From positions 1 to 44,852 of the forward strand of contig JAFQQR010000032.1 in NCBI GenBank assembly GCA_017410505.1: a stretch of DNA of 44,852 bases. Direction: 5' to 3'. This document shows, in pieces, positions 22,007 through 29,925 of this stretch. The DNA comes from Clostridia bacterium. GTDB lineage: Bacteria > Bacillota > Clostridia > TANB77 > CAG-508. A model generated the notes under the pieces. The model worked only from the letters and a program-made list of their open reading frames with translations, searched no databases and was not told where the DNA came from. Position 1 is the stretch's first letter. Every line of letters starts with the position of its first letter. The position numbers and the translations under genes were made by a program.

Positions 22007-22035
22007 TTGACATAATTTTACAGATATGGTAAAAT
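22007..22035 (+). promoter_or_regulatory. SigmaA-type promoter of the CAP gene
   Basis: TTGACA at 22007-22012, a 17-base spacer and TAAAAT at 22030-22035. It leaves a leader of about 105 bases before the start codon. I see no known riboswitch in that leader. Confidence 0.75.
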
Positions 22036-22148
22036 ATAGATGTTAATCGCCAATGAGAATAAAACAAATCACAAGGGAAAAAATAAATAAATAAAACACA
22101 AAACTTAGGAAAAATAAAAAAGAAAAAAATATAGAATAAGGGATGTGT

Positions 22149-22700
22149 ATGAAAATGAAAATATCAAAGAGAAGAATTGGTATTTTAATTATTTTTGTGA
22201 TTTTTATTTTATTATTAGAGAGTATATCAATTGCGACATATCAAAATGCAATTCAAGGCGAAGCAGAAAGAAATAGTGTAGAAGAAAGAATAGAAGAAAG
22301 CTTAGAAAAAAATACAACTGAACTAACAGCAGAAGAACAGGAAACATTAAATTTAATAAATCAATACAGAAAAAAAATGGGTTTAAGTGAATTAAAACCA
22401 TTTTTTGAATTACAAGAGGTATCTAAATTAAAAGCTGAAGATTTAGTAGAGAATGAATACTTTTCTCATACATCACCAAATTTAGGAACTCCTTTTGAAA
22501 TGTTACAGCAAAATGGAATTGATTATATTATAGCTGGAGAAAATTTAGCTGGTAATGTAAGTCCAGAAAAAGCTGTAGAAGCGTGGATTAATTCACCTTC
22601 ACATAGAGATAATATTTTGGAAGGGAAATTTCAATATACAGGAATCAGTGTAGTAGAAAGTCCGATTTATGGAAAGGTATTTGTTCAATTATTTATATAG
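22149..22700 (+). CDS. CAP/SCP-domain secreted or membrane-anchored protein (YkwD-like)
   Basis: The protein is 184 aa if translation starts at the ATG at 22149. An in-frame ATG at 22143 is less likely because the AAGGG at 22138-22142 would then touch the start codon, whereas it lies 6 bases before 22149. Residues ~9-26 form one hydrophobic segment (signal peptide or anchor), followed by a Glu-rich linker. Residues ~58-183 are a CAP domain, with LNLINQYRKKMGL, the S-H-T-S-P-N motif (NEYFSHTSPNLGTPFEM), GENLAG and SPSHRDNIL. These are the usual cavity motifs of bacterial CAP proteins such as YkwD and SafA-associated proteins. The molecular activity of bacterial CAP domains is mostly unknown, so no enzyme function is claimed. 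It is a single-gene unit with its own promoter and terminator. Confidence 0.88.
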   Translation: MKMKISKRRIGILIIFVIFILLLESISIATYQNAIQGEAERNSVEERIEESLEKNTTELTAEEQETLNLINQYRKKMGLSELKPFFELQEVSKLKAEDLVENEYFSHTSPNLGTPFEMLQQNGIDYIIAGENLAGNVSPEKAVEAWINSPSHRDNILEGKFQYTGISVVESPIYGKVFVQLFI

Positions 22701-22736
22701 GGATTTGGGGACGGGTCCAAAATCCCTATATTTATT
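22696..22736 (+). terminator. Terminator of the CAP gene
   Basis: An 11-bp perfect stem (TATAGGGATTT with AAATCCCTATA) overlaps the stop codon and is followed by a T-rich stretch. The loop contains GGGGACGGGTCC. Confidence 0.65.
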
Positions 22737-22813
22737 ATATATGAAAAATCTATGACAAGTAGCTAAATAGATATTAGTGATATTTTGGTAAAAGAGAACA
22801 TATAAAATATATT

Positions 22814-22844
22814 AAGGAAAGGAGTAGTAGAGTTAATCTACTCA
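22814..22844 (+). promoter_or_regulatory. Ribosome binding site separated from its start codon by a small hairpin
   Basis: The strong Shine-Dalgarno AAGGAAAGGAG (22814-22824) is 20 bases from the ATG at 22845, which is too far for normal initiation. Between them GAGTAG (22822-22827) pairs perfectly with CTACTC (22838-22843) around a 10-base loop. The stem would bring the purine tract next to the start codon, although it also uses its last bases. No alternative in-frame ATG, GTG or TTG lies in between. Confidence 0.45.
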
Positions 22845-23315
22845 ATGATATTTATGGATTTATATATGCAAAAAGCAAAAGAAAATGCTGAGAATGGAAT
22901 TAGTAAGAATGAAGGAGGTCCTTTCGGGGCGATAATAATAGATAAAGAAGGAAATATAATATCAAATGGAAATAATAAAGTAATAAAAGAAAAAGATCCG
23001 ACAGCTCATGCAGAAGTTGTGGCTATAAGGGAAGCTTGTAAGAAATTAGATACATATGATTTATCTGATTATATATTATATACATCATGTGAGCCTTGCC
23101 CAATGTGTTTATCTGCGATAATTTGGGCAAATATAAAAGAGATATACTATGGATGTACTAAGGAAGATGCAGGAAAAATTGGTTTTAGAGATGATGCAAT
23201 TTATGATTTTATTAAAGGAAAAAATAATAAGTTATTAAGCTTGAAACAGATTGATAGAGAAGAATGCTTAAAAACTTTTGAGAGATATAAAAATGATGAG
23301 GGAATTATTTATTAA
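22845..23315 (+). CDS. guaD: Nucleoside/guanine deaminase (CMP/dCMP deaminase superfamily)
   Basis: The 156-aa protein would hydrolyse guanine to xanthine and ammonia in purine salvage, in the cytosol. The zinc site is complete: H55-A56-E57 (TAHAEVVAIR) and C85-P-M-C88 (SCEPCPMC). The GGPFGAIII entry strand and the length match Bacillus-type guanine deaminase, rather than the tRNA adenosine deaminase TadA. The C-terminal part (the IGFRDDAIYDFI region) also resembles the guanine deaminase lid. A related nucleoside deaminase cannot be excluded. The start at 22845 is the first in-frame ATG; ATG codons at 22854 and 22866 would lie even further from the ribosome binding site. The gene stands alone and ends at a bidirectional terminator shared with tRNA-Arg. 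Confidence 0.85.
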   Translation: MIFMDLYMQKAKENAENGISKNEGGPFGAIIIDKEGNIISNGNNKVIKEKDPTAHAEVVAIREACKKLDTYDLSDYILYTSCEPCPMCLSAIIWANIKEIYYGCTKEDAGKIGFRDDAIYDFIKGKNNKLLSLKQIDREECLKTFERYKNDEGIIY

Positions 23316-23354
23316 AAAATTTGAATTTTATGAATATATAGTATTTAAAAATAG

Positions 23355-23391
23355 AAAAAATCGACAAACTAAAAAAGTTTGTCGATTTTTT
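23355..23391. terminator. Bidirectional terminator between the deaminase gene and tRNA-Arg(ACG)
   Basis: A perfect 16-bp stem (AAAAAATCGACAAACT with its complement) has a 5-base A loop. The flanking A and T tracts make it active in both directions, ending the deaminase transcript on the plus strand and the tRNA-Arg transcript on the minus strand. Confidence 0.85.
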
Positions 23392-23394
23392 CTT

Positions 23395-23471
<77 letters not shown>

Positions 23472-23480
23472 ATACCATAT

Positions 23481-23509
23481 ATTATAATGTGATTTTGAAT
23501 AATATTCAA
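23481..23509 (-). promoter_or_regulatory. Promoter of tRNA-Arg(ACG)
   Basis: On the minus strand TTGAAT (23504-23509), a 17-base spacer and TATAAT (23481-23486) lie just upstream of the tRNA. Confidence 0.7.
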
Positions 23510-23547
23510 GAGAAATTGCAAAATTTATAAAATTTTCTTAAAAAATA

Positions 23548-23576
23548 TTGCAAAATTAAAAAATATATGATATTAT
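23548..23576 (+). promoter_or_regulatory. Promoter of tRNA-Pro(TGG)
   Basis: TTGCAA (23548-23553), a 17-base spacer and TATTAT (23571-23576), about 30 bases before the tRNA. Confidence 0.7.
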
Positions 23577-23606
23577 ATATAAGCGTTTAGCGAAAAAATA
23601 ATAAAT

Positions 23607-23682
23607 CGAGGTGTAGCGCAGTTGGTAGCGCGCGTGGTTTGGGACCATGAGGTCGCAGGTTCGATCCCTGTCACCTCGACCA
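23607..23682 (+). tRNA. tRNA-Pro, anticodon TGG
   Basis: A 76-base cloverleaf with encoded CCA. The acceptor stem is CGAGGTG/CACCTCG, the anticodon stem CGTGG/CCATG, the loop TTTGGGA with anticodon TGG, and the T-loop GGTTCGATCCC. Its 3' side borders the accessory region with RepA and TnpV fragments, so it may mark an old integration site. Confidence 0.96.
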
Positions 23683-23743
23683 TATTTAAGCCAAATTTTA
23701 ATAGAATTCATAAGAATTCAAAAATGGCAAAAGTGTATAAAAG

Positions 23744-23782
23744 ATACTATTTTCTAAGAATTTTAGAGAATAGTATTTTTTT
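23744..23782 (+). terminator. Terminator after tRNA-Pro
   Basis: A 12-bp stem (ATACTATTTTCT with AGAGAATAGTAT, one wobble) with a 9-base loop is followed by a T run. Confidence 0.7.
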
Positions 23783-23913
23783 GTTTAATTCTAAAAAATT
23801 TCAAAAAATTCTCAAAAATTCAAATATTTTGTTCCGCAATGTTCCGCAAAACAAATTTAGTTGATATTTCAATACTTTCAGTCAAATTCAAAACTGAAAG
23901 GAAAACTATTGCT

Positions 23914-24228
23914 ATGGATTTTATACCCTATAAAATAAATGAATGCTTTGAAAATGTTTTCTATCAAATTCCAAAAGAATTATTCATAAATCCATATTAT
24001 AAAAATCTAAATTCAGATAGTAAATTACTATATTCACTATTACTTGATAGACTATCTATTTCAATGAAAAATGATTGGCTTGATGAAGATGGAAATATAT
24101 TTTTAATATTTTCAAGAAAAGAAGCTCAAGAAAAATTAAACCTATCAGATAAAACAGTTACCAAAGCATTTAAAGAACTAAACAATGTTAAATTGATATA
24201 TGAAAAGAAACTGCAACGAAAAGAGTAG
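23914..24228 (+). pseudogene. Truncated RepA_N-family replication initiator
   Basis: The frame encodes 104 aa from the ATG at 23914. An upstream in-frame ATG at 23839 adds residues unlike the family, while GAAAGGA sits 11 bases before 23914. The sequence matches the N-terminal domain of RepA_N plasmid/ICE initiators: a Y-K-I-N-E start, then F-Y-Q-I-P-K-E-L-F, NLNSDSKLLYSLLLDRLSIS, W-x-D-E-D-G-N, and a helix-turn-helix LNLSDKTVTKAFKELNN. Complete family members are about 250-350 aa, so only the winged-helix N-domain remains. The frame runs out of frame into a TnpV tail, so a deletion probably fused the two. It could not support replication, although DNA binding by the remaining domain is possible. 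Confidence 0.8.
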
Positions 24229-24371
24229 ATGAAATTATAAAATCATTAAAAGAACAATGCCATTTAACAGAAGAAATGAAAAATACAGACCAACTTTATT
24301 GTGTAGGCATGATGAATAATTTTAAAAATCAAGCTGAAGAAATTGTATTAAAAGAATTAATTTATGTATAG
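24207..24371 (+). pseudogene. C-terminal fragment of TnpV (Tn4451/ICE-associated protein)
   Basis: In the frame that overlaps the end of the RepA remnant, about 54 codons read ...VDEIIKSLKEQCHLTEEMK, NTDQLYCVGMMNNFKNQ and AEEIVLKELIYV before the stop. TnpV proteins end in a pattern VTE-x-LKA-x-(D/N)Q(M/L)-x-W-(V)-x-x-MN(N/S)-x-(R/K)-x-x-A-x-EIV-x-x-(D/E)LIY, which this follows closely. It has no start of its own, and the first half of TnpV is missing. This is a relic of an integrative or mobilisable element. Confidence 0.7.
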
Positions 24372-24388
24372 AAAAGAGGTAACAAACG

Positions 24389-24625
24389 ATGGAAGAAATA
24401 AGATTATATGATATGAATTCAATTGAATTTAGTGAGTTAATAGATACTGCTAGAATTGAATTAAAAAATAATAATTCTGACTATAAAGAATTGCAGAATA
24501 AAGTTAATGAAATTATGGAAAAATATCCAAATCTACAATTACTTGATGATTATAAATATATTTCAAATACTTTAGCTGATTTTATTTTAAGGTTTGAAAG
24601 AAAAATTTATTCAAGACAAAAATAA
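24389..24625 (+). CDS. Small hypothetical protein of the mobile-element remnant
   Basis: This 78-aa acidic, helical protein has the RBS AGAGG 12 bases before its ATG. I recognise no domain. It has a regular helical pattern (ELIDTARIELKNNNSDYKEL ... EIMEKYPNLQLLDDY) and an end, LADFILRFERKIYSR, that faintly resembles small orphan proteins often found beside TnpV in integrative elements. It lies 17 bases after the TnpV stop, in the same direction, so it is probably cargo or a leftover of that element. Whether it is expressed is unknown, as no separate promoter is visible. Confidence 0.55.
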   Translation: MEEIRLYDMNSIEFSELIDTARIELKNNNSDYKELQNKVNEIMEKYPNLQLLDDYKYISNTLADFILRFERKIYSRQK

Positions 24626-24640
24626 GGATAGAAAAAGAAT

Positions 24641-24670
24641 AGATAGAGCTACTTTTTAGTAGTTCTATCT
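24641..24670 (-). terminator. Terminator of the abiE-helicase operon
   Basis: A 13-bp stem with one mismatch (AGATAGAGCTACT with AGTAGTTCTATCT) and a 4-base loop. On the minus strand it follows the helicase stop codon by 8 bases and is followed by ATTCTTTTTC. Confidence 0.65.
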
Positions 24671-24677
24671 AATTTAG

Positions 24678-27600
24678 TTATTCTAACGAATTTATGTATT
24701 TTTTTAGTTTTTCCATTTCTGCTTCTGAATTTTTCCACCAATTAGTACTCCATAGCCTATAAATCTTCCATCCTCTTGATTCAAGATATTTCTGCCTGTG
24801 ATAGTCTCTTTCTCTTGCAAATTTTGAACTATGATATAATCTTCCATCACACTCTATTCCCAATAAAATATTTTTGCCATCCTTACTCTTTACTACTATA
24901 TCAATTCTGTAACCACCTACTCCATATTGTGTAGAAATATTATATCCTGCATCTAATAATTTATTACACACTTCTTCTTCAAAAACACTATCATACGTTA
25001 ATTGACCATTTTCCGTATCCTTACTATCTAACAATGATAATAATATACTTTCCGCTAATTCACTATTATTTTCACTAATAGCTTTTGCATATTTTAAATA
25101 TTCTTTAAACAATTTCGGACCACTATTTTTGGTATTATCAACAACCAAATCTTCTGGTTCTATAGAAGTTATTACATAAATTTTATTTTTAGCCCTTGAT
25201 ATTGCTACATTTAATCTATTTTCTCCTCCATCTTGATTCAACCAACCAAAATTAATTGCAACTCTATTTTGCTCATTTTTTGCATAACCAATACAAAAAA
25301 TTATAATATCTCTTTCATCACCTTGTACACTTTCTATATTTTTTACAAAAAAACCTACATTTTCTCCATTTTCAGTTCTATGTTCCTCTGTATTCATAGT
25401 AATAGCAAACTTCTCATCTCGCAGTTTTTCTTTTTCTAAATATTCTTCAATCAAATTCATCTGTGAAATGTTAAATGTAATAACTCCTATTGTTTCATTA
25501 TTTTTTCTACTAGACATTATATCCTTTACTAATTTAACAACTTGCTCAGCTTCTGCAATATTTTTCTTATCAATCCATCTTCCATTCTTAACCATTATTC
25601 GTTCAATAGGTGGCTCTTTAGAATATTTTGGACTAGATGAAACTAACAATTTCCCATTATAAAAAGCATAATTTGAAAAAGAAATTAATTCTGAATATCT
25701 AGACCTATAATGATAATTTAACATCGTATGCTTATATTTGTAATTTGCTGCATCTAACAAGCTTTCATATTCCAAAAATCCATCATCAATTTCATTCTCA
25801 TCAACATCATCCAATATTCTCCCTTTACCCAAACATGATGGTTTTAATTGCTGTTGATCTCCAGCAATTATTACTTTTTTCGCTCTATATATTGCAGGAA
25901 TAGATTTTTCAACATACAATTGAGATGCTTCGTCAAAAATTAATAAATCAAATACATTTTTCTCAAAAGGAAAAATATCTGATACAACTTCTGGGGTCAT
26001 TAACCATATTCTCGTTGAATCTAGCATTTCTAATTTAAACTTATCCATAAATTTACCAACAGACATTTTTCTTTTTCTATTACACATTTCCTCGATTTTG
26101 TTAAGGTTTCCATTATAGTCTAGTTTGAGCATATTTATAATTAAGGTTAAATATGCTAATCTTTTAGTATAATTTTTTTTATCTATAATATTTTTTCTTA
26201 TTTCTTTTATTATAGTTTCAAAATTATTTACATAATTCAAAATATCAGAATTGTTTTTTTCAAATTGAGTAATTTTATTATATAAAATTACATTATATAT
26301 ATAATTATTATACTCTCCAAGCTCTCTATCATTTTCTATAGTGTGTAATTTGTATAGTACATTTGAATAATCAATTTCTAATAAATTTAATTTGTCATAC
26401 AAATATTTGTTGTTAAAGAAATGCGTGTATAATTTATCAACAAACTCTATTAAGAATTTAATATCATTTAAAATTAAATCTTTTAATTCTTTAAAAGGCT
26501 TTTTATAAAAATATTTTTTTAAAATATTTTTTAATAATTCTTCTAATTTAGATTTTTCAAACATTTTTTTAATAAAATTAAATGTATCATATTGTTTTTT
26601 AAATTCTTCTAGCTGCACTAGGTCTTTTCTAAATTCTATTAATTCTAATTCAGTTAGATTTGGCATAATATCTAATACATAAGAATGTTCATTGCTAATC
26701 TTTAGATATTCAAGAATTGAATTTATATTGTTTATATTATCAAAAAATGTTTTTGTGTTTTTTACTTCATTATATTTTGCCTCATTAATGGTTTTTGTCA
26801 ATAGATTGTTAGTAGTATTATATAATTCATATTCTTTATCATCATTTAATTTAATATTTTTACATGTATTATATAAATTATAATAACTTGTTCCAAAGTC
26901 ATTTATAGAATAAATTTTTTGTGCAATTTTATTTAGTTTTGTTAATTCAGAATCGATGTTTTTTATATATGATTTTATTTGCTCTTTCGACTTGATAGGA
27001 TCATTATGAATATCTAGTAAATTTTCTCTATCAATTAATTCATTTATATCTTCAGTATTTAAAAGTTTATTTAATTGCTTATAAAATAAATCCTTGTTCT
27101 CTACATCATCAATAAGAAGAGCGAATCTAGATAACTCTCCTAATCTAGAATATATGACATCTAATGCTGTTTTCTTTTCAGAAACCATTAATACCCTTTT
27201 GTTATCCAATATACTTTGTATTATTAAGCTAGTAATTGTCTGAGATTTACCAGTACCGGGTGGTCCTTGAACAACTAATGAATTTGTATGTTTAATCTCT
27301 TTTAAAACCTTTTCTTGTGAAAAGTCCAACTCATTAATATAATATATATCATTTTCTATATAATCCGAATTAGTTGTTTCTGTATTTTCTAATTCTTGAT
27401 AAGAGTAATCATTTCCAAAATTTTCACATCCATTCAATAAATCTTTTATTAAATTTGTTATATTATTATTCTCAATCATTTTATGAAAATCAGAAAAAAT
27501 TGAAGTTACAGACATTGAATATATTCCTAATACCATATATCCTTTAATCTCTAATTCTCCATTTTTATATTTAGGGAAATTAGAAACTGTATTTTCTAAA

Positions 27601-28475
27601 AATCTTTCTTGTTTAAAATCTGTTTTTGAAATATATAAATTATTGTTCGAATAAAATTCAATCATATTTTCTATATATTTCTCATTGTTATAATCTTCAA
27701 TTTTATTACTTGGTAATATTTCATTTTTTCCATTAAACTTATTATTTGCTAATATTAAATTAGTATTATAAATTATATCTCTGCTAAAATCATTTTTTAT
27801 ACTAATGCTTTTATTATCTCTTATTATTTCAACAGGAAAAAATATTAATGGTGCTTTAACATTAAAATCTTCATTTTCCATCTTTCCTTGTACAAAAGGA
27901 TATGCTATATATAATTCATTGTTACCAGTTTCATTTATTATTTTGTCTACCTGTCTTATCAATTTTAATAACAATTTTAACTTTTCGTCTTCAAAATCGC
28001 CTATTTCAATAATTTTATACGCCGTATTTTTTCTTTCTACTATAAATTCTTCAAATTCTTTTAAATTCTCAATGATTCTATATGTATCAATACCATAATC
28101 TTTATTTACTTTAGAACTATACAAAAGTCTATTTCTTTTATTTATATTTACTAATCTATTCTCTAACTTTCCAAGTAATGTTTTTTCTTTTTCATTTAAT
28201 TCAATTTTTAAAGTTTCAGCATTTTGATTAATAATCTTCAAAAATTCTTGTGCATAATTTTGTATAAAATTATCTCCAATCCCTCTGATTTTCGACATAT
28301 CTTCTATGTTTTTTGGTTTATATCTTACTAATGCTTCAATAACGTCATCTGAACATATTATAGGTCGTCTACCACTTTGAAAATTATAATTCTTATCTTG
28401 TAAATTTTCTTTAAGATTATATAAAGAATTTCTTAATTTATCTTCTAATTCTTTTTCCTTATCTAAATTGCTCAT
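24678..28475 (-). CDS. HRDC - SF1 (Upf1-like) helicase - PD-(D/E)xK nuclease fusion, candidate defence effector
   Basis: This 1,265-aa protein is cytosolic, with no signal peptide. Residues ~30-88 look like an HRDC domain (CSDDVIEALVRYKP ... KIRGIGDNFIQNYAQEFLKII). Residues ~95-135 resemble the DUF4011 start common to this helicase group (LENRLVNINKRNRLLY). Walker A GPPGTGKSQTITSLI is near 404. A long coiled region spans ~450-800. Walker B LLIFDEASQL is near 843, followed by AGDQQQLKPSC. Motifs V and VI are at ~1050-1100 (SVQGDERDIIIFCIGYA; LNVAISRAKNKIYVI). The last ~110 residues form a very-short-patch-repair-like (MTES_1575/DUF559-type) nuclease, with RIDIVV near 1190 and GIECDGRLYH near 1207. 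Related proteins are frequent in defence islands. It lies 24 bases after abiEii with its own RBS (AAAGGTG), so it is the third gene of that operon. Its substrate is unknown. Confidence 0.85.
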   Translation of the reverse strand: MSNLDKEKELEDKLRNSLYNLKENLQDKNYNFQSGRRPIICSDDVIEALVRYKPKNIEDMSKIRGIGDNFIQNYAQEFLKIINQNAETLKIELNEKEKTLLGKLENRLVNINKRNRLLYSSKVNKDYGIDTYRIIENLKEFEEFIVERKNTAYKIIEIGDFEDEKLKLLLKLIRQVDKIINETGNNELYIAYPFVQGKMENEDFNVKAPLIFFPVEIIRDNKSISIKNDFSRDIIYNTNLILANNKFNGKNEILPSNKIEDYNNEKYIENMIEFYSNNNLYISKTDFKQERFLENTVSNFPKYKNGELEIKGYMVLGIYSMSVTSIFSDFHKMIENNNITNLIKDLLNGCENFGNDYSYQELENTETTNSDYIENDIYYINELDFSQEKVLKEIKHTNSLVVQGPPGTGKSQTITSLIIQSILDNKRVLMVSEKKTALDVIYSRLGELSRFALLIDDVENKDLFYKQLNKLLNTEDINELIDRENLLDIHNDPIKSKEQIKSYIKNIDSELTKLNKIAQKIYSINDFGTSYYNLYNTCKNIKLNDDKEYELYNTTNNLLTKTINEAKYNEVKNTKTFFDNINNINSILEYLKISNEHSYVLDIMPNLTELELIEFRKDLVQLEEFKKQYDTFNFIKKMFEKSKLEELLKNILKKYFYKKPFKELKDLILNDIKFLIEFVDKLYTHFFNNKYLYDKLNLLEIDYSNVLYKLHTIENDRELGEYNNYIYNVILYNKITQFEKNNSDILNYVNNFETIIKEIRKNIIDKKNYTKRLAYLTLIINMLKLDYNGNLNKIEEMCNRKRKMSVGKFMDKFKLEMLDSTRIWLMTPEVVSDIFPFEKNVFDLLIFDEASQLYVEKSIPAIYRAKKVIIAGDQQQLKPSCLGKGRILDDVDENEIDDGFLEYESLLDAANYKYKHTMLNYHYRSRYSELISFSNYAFYNGKLLVSSSPKYSKEPPIERIMVKNGRWIDKKNIAEAEQVVKLVKDIMSSRKNNETIGVITFNISQMNLIEEYLEKEKLRDEKFAITMNTEEHRTENGENVGFFVKNIESVQGDERDIIIFCIGYAKNEQNRVAINFGWLNQDGGENRLNVAISRAKNKIYVITSIEPEDLVVDNTKNSGPKLFKEYLKYAKAISENNSELAESILLSLLDSKDTENGQLTYDSVFEEEVCNKLLDAGYNISTQYGVGGYRIDIVVKSKDGKNILLGIECDGRLYHSSKFARERDYHRQKYLESRGWKIYRLWSTNWWKNSEAEMEKLKKYINSLE

Positions 28476-28499
28476 TTATTTCACCTTTCACATTATATT

Positions 28500-29321
28500 T
28501 TAATTTTTAACCTCTATTATTCCATCAAAATACCCTAAAACATTATCAATAACATCTTTTATAGGTATTTCTAGCCAATTGTTGTTTGCTGTATTGATTC
28601 TTGACCTAAATCTGTTATTATTTAGAATATTTGTTAATCTGACATGTATATCTTTTAATTCGTTTTCACGCATAGTATCATCTTGAAAAATTAAAATATC
28701 TATGTATTTTATTAGCTTGTCCTTATCTAAATTTTGATTATTAATTAAATAGTAAAAATCAAAAATATCTTTAAATCTTGTAGAAGTGATACCAAATTTT
28801 AATAATGATTTTAATTTTTCTACAATTATTTGTTCTTTAGAATTAATTAGTAGACTAACACTTTCATTTATTATATTAAAATCAAAATAATACTCATCTT
28901 GTTCCATATCAAAGTATTTATGTACTCCAATATCTAGTTTAGAACTTATTGAATACTTGTTTATATCAGTTAGTTGTATATAAACTCTTTTGCCATCATA
29001 ATCTTGATGATGTAGTGGTTCGATTTTTCCAGTAACTTTTATTTTTATACCATCATCTGTATTATTTAATTCTTTTATGAAATCAAGAATTGATTTATCT
29101 TCTAAAGAATATTTTATAAAGTCAATATCCATATCTCGAGTTGCACGACGCATATCTTTAGAAATATTGTGCATTACAACTCCACCTTTTACAGTGATAT
29201 TCTTGTTGTATTTGCTATTTCCAATTTTAATCAAAACAATATCTTGAGCAACTTTTGGAATTGCATCATTTTCAGAATAACCTGCATTTATATATTTGTT
29301 TACTAATTCGTATATATCCAT
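28500..29321 (-). CDS. abiEii: AbiEii-type nucleotidyltransferase toxin
   Basis: The 273-aa protein matches the AbiEii/AbiGii (MenT-like, DUF1814) toxins, which act as nucleotidyltransferases and, where studied, inhibit growth by modifying tRNA or consuming nucleotides. The fold signature is K45-G-G (ITVKGGVVMHN) followed by RRATRDMDIDF, with metal-binding aspartates among D63, D65 and D67. A later conserved helix reads SKEQIIVEKLKSLLKFG, then TRFKDIFDFYYL. The length is normal for the family. Its start overlaps the stop of abiEi by one base (TAATG) with RBS GAGGTG, so the two are translationally coupled. In AbiE systems the pair causes abortive infection. Confidence 0.88.
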   Translation of the reverse strand: MDIYELVNKYINAGYSENDAIPKVAQDIVLIKIGNSKYNKNITVKGGVVMHNISKDMRRATRDMDIDFIKYSLEDKSILDFIKELNNTDDGIKIKVTGKIEPLHHQDYDGKRVYIQLTDINKYSISSKLDIGVHKYFDMEQDEYYFDFNIINESVSLLINSKEQIIVEKLKSLLKFGITSTRFKDIFDFYYLINNQNLDKDKLIKYIDILIFQDDTMRENELKDIHVRLTNILNNNRFRSRINTANNNWLEIPIKDVIDNVLGYFDGIIEVKN

Positions 29322-29863
29322 TAAAACACCTCGTCTTGTATTATTTCAAAGATTTTATCCCCATTTACAAAGTATTGTAAATATTCTTCTATCTTTTGTG
29401 TATCTAATGAATTTGCTAGTTTTCTGTAATTAGATATAATTTCTTTATATAAATCATAACCTATTTGATTTTTGTTTCTAGCTAAATCAATTAACATTCT
29501 TTCTTTATTATAAATATTAATAGTTGCTCCTTCATAAACTATAGTTTCTTTTCCTAATTCAAATAGATTATCACTTACTGAAATTTGTTTAATTTTATTA
29601 TTATTTATTCTTACAGCTGTTCTGTTTGTTGCTAAATATATTCTATCTGGTATCACATCTGTTAGATTATGATAATAATAAGCAGAATCACGTGTAATTA
29701 TTGCTTTTGGATATTTTTTAGCAAGTACTTCTAAATAATGAACATTTTTTTTATTTGCGTAAATGCCTTTTTCAATTTTAAAAATTTTATTTTCTTTAAC
29801 TGCTTTTTCAATTTGATAATTTGACTTATATTTATTTAGTAATTCTTTATGTGTATATAACAT
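29321..29863 (-). CDS. abiEi: AbiEi-type antitoxin and transcriptional autorepressor
   Basis: The product is 180 aa from the ATG at 29863. A longer frame up to 29923 would start inside the palindromic operator and lacks an RBS, whereas GGGTGA precedes 29863 by about 5 bases. The N-terminal half is a winged-helix domain (MLYTHKELLNKYKSNYQIEK ... IFKIEKGIYANK) as in AbiEi. The rest is the AbiEi C-terminal antitoxin fold (YPKAIITRDSAYYYHNLTD, DRIYLATNRTAVRI, ERMLIDLARNK). Known AbiEi proteins neutralise AbiEii without stable binding (type IV) and repress their own promoter by binding inverted repeats. A matching palindrome is found just upstream. It is the first gene of the abiEi-abiEii-helicase operon. 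Confidence 0.85.
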   Translation of the reverse strand: MLYTHKELLNKYKSNYQIEKAVKENKIFKIEKGIYANKKNVHYLEVLAKKYPKAIITRDSAYYYHNLTDVIPDRIYLATNRTAVRINNNKIKQISVSDNLFELGKETIVYEGATINIYNKERMLIDLARNKNQIGYDLYKEIISNYRKLANSLDTQKIEEYLQYFVNGDKIFEIIQDEVF

Positions 29864-29879
29864 TTTTATCACCCATTTT

Positions 29880-29925
29880 ATTTTAAACCAAATGCACACA
29901 TTAGTCAATAGTAATGCGTGCATTT
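29880..29925 (-). promoter_or_regulatory. abiE promoter with overlapping palindromic operator
   Basis: On the minus strand TTGACT (29903-29908), a 17-base spacer and TAAAAT (29880-29885) form the promoter. Arms AAATGCACACATTA (29890-29903) and TAATGCGTGCATTT (29912-29925) are inverted, with one mismatch in 14, around an 8-base centre. They cover the -35 box and spacer, the expected place for AbiEi autorepression. The resulting leader would be only about 10 bases. Confidence 0.7.

Noticed and set aside
22040-22140. Leader of the CAP gene as a riboswitch
   Set aside because: No conserved aptamer core (for example GEMM, T-box, SAM or purine) could be recognised, and there is no terminator/antiterminator pair in it.
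23831-23849. Direct repeat GTTCCGCAA x2 between tRNA-Pro and the RepA remnant
   Set aside because: Only two copies of 9 bases. Too short to call an iteron array or attachment site.
23839-23913. Upstream ATG extension of the RepA_N remnant
   Set aside because: The added 25 residues lack similarity to the family, and the better RBS precedes the ATG at 23914.
29325-29335. CACCTCG at the abiEi/abiEii junction as a possible copy of the tRNA-Pro 3' end (att site)
   Set aside because: Seven bases only, inside coding sequence, with no further match to the tRNA tail. No attachment site duplicate is supported.
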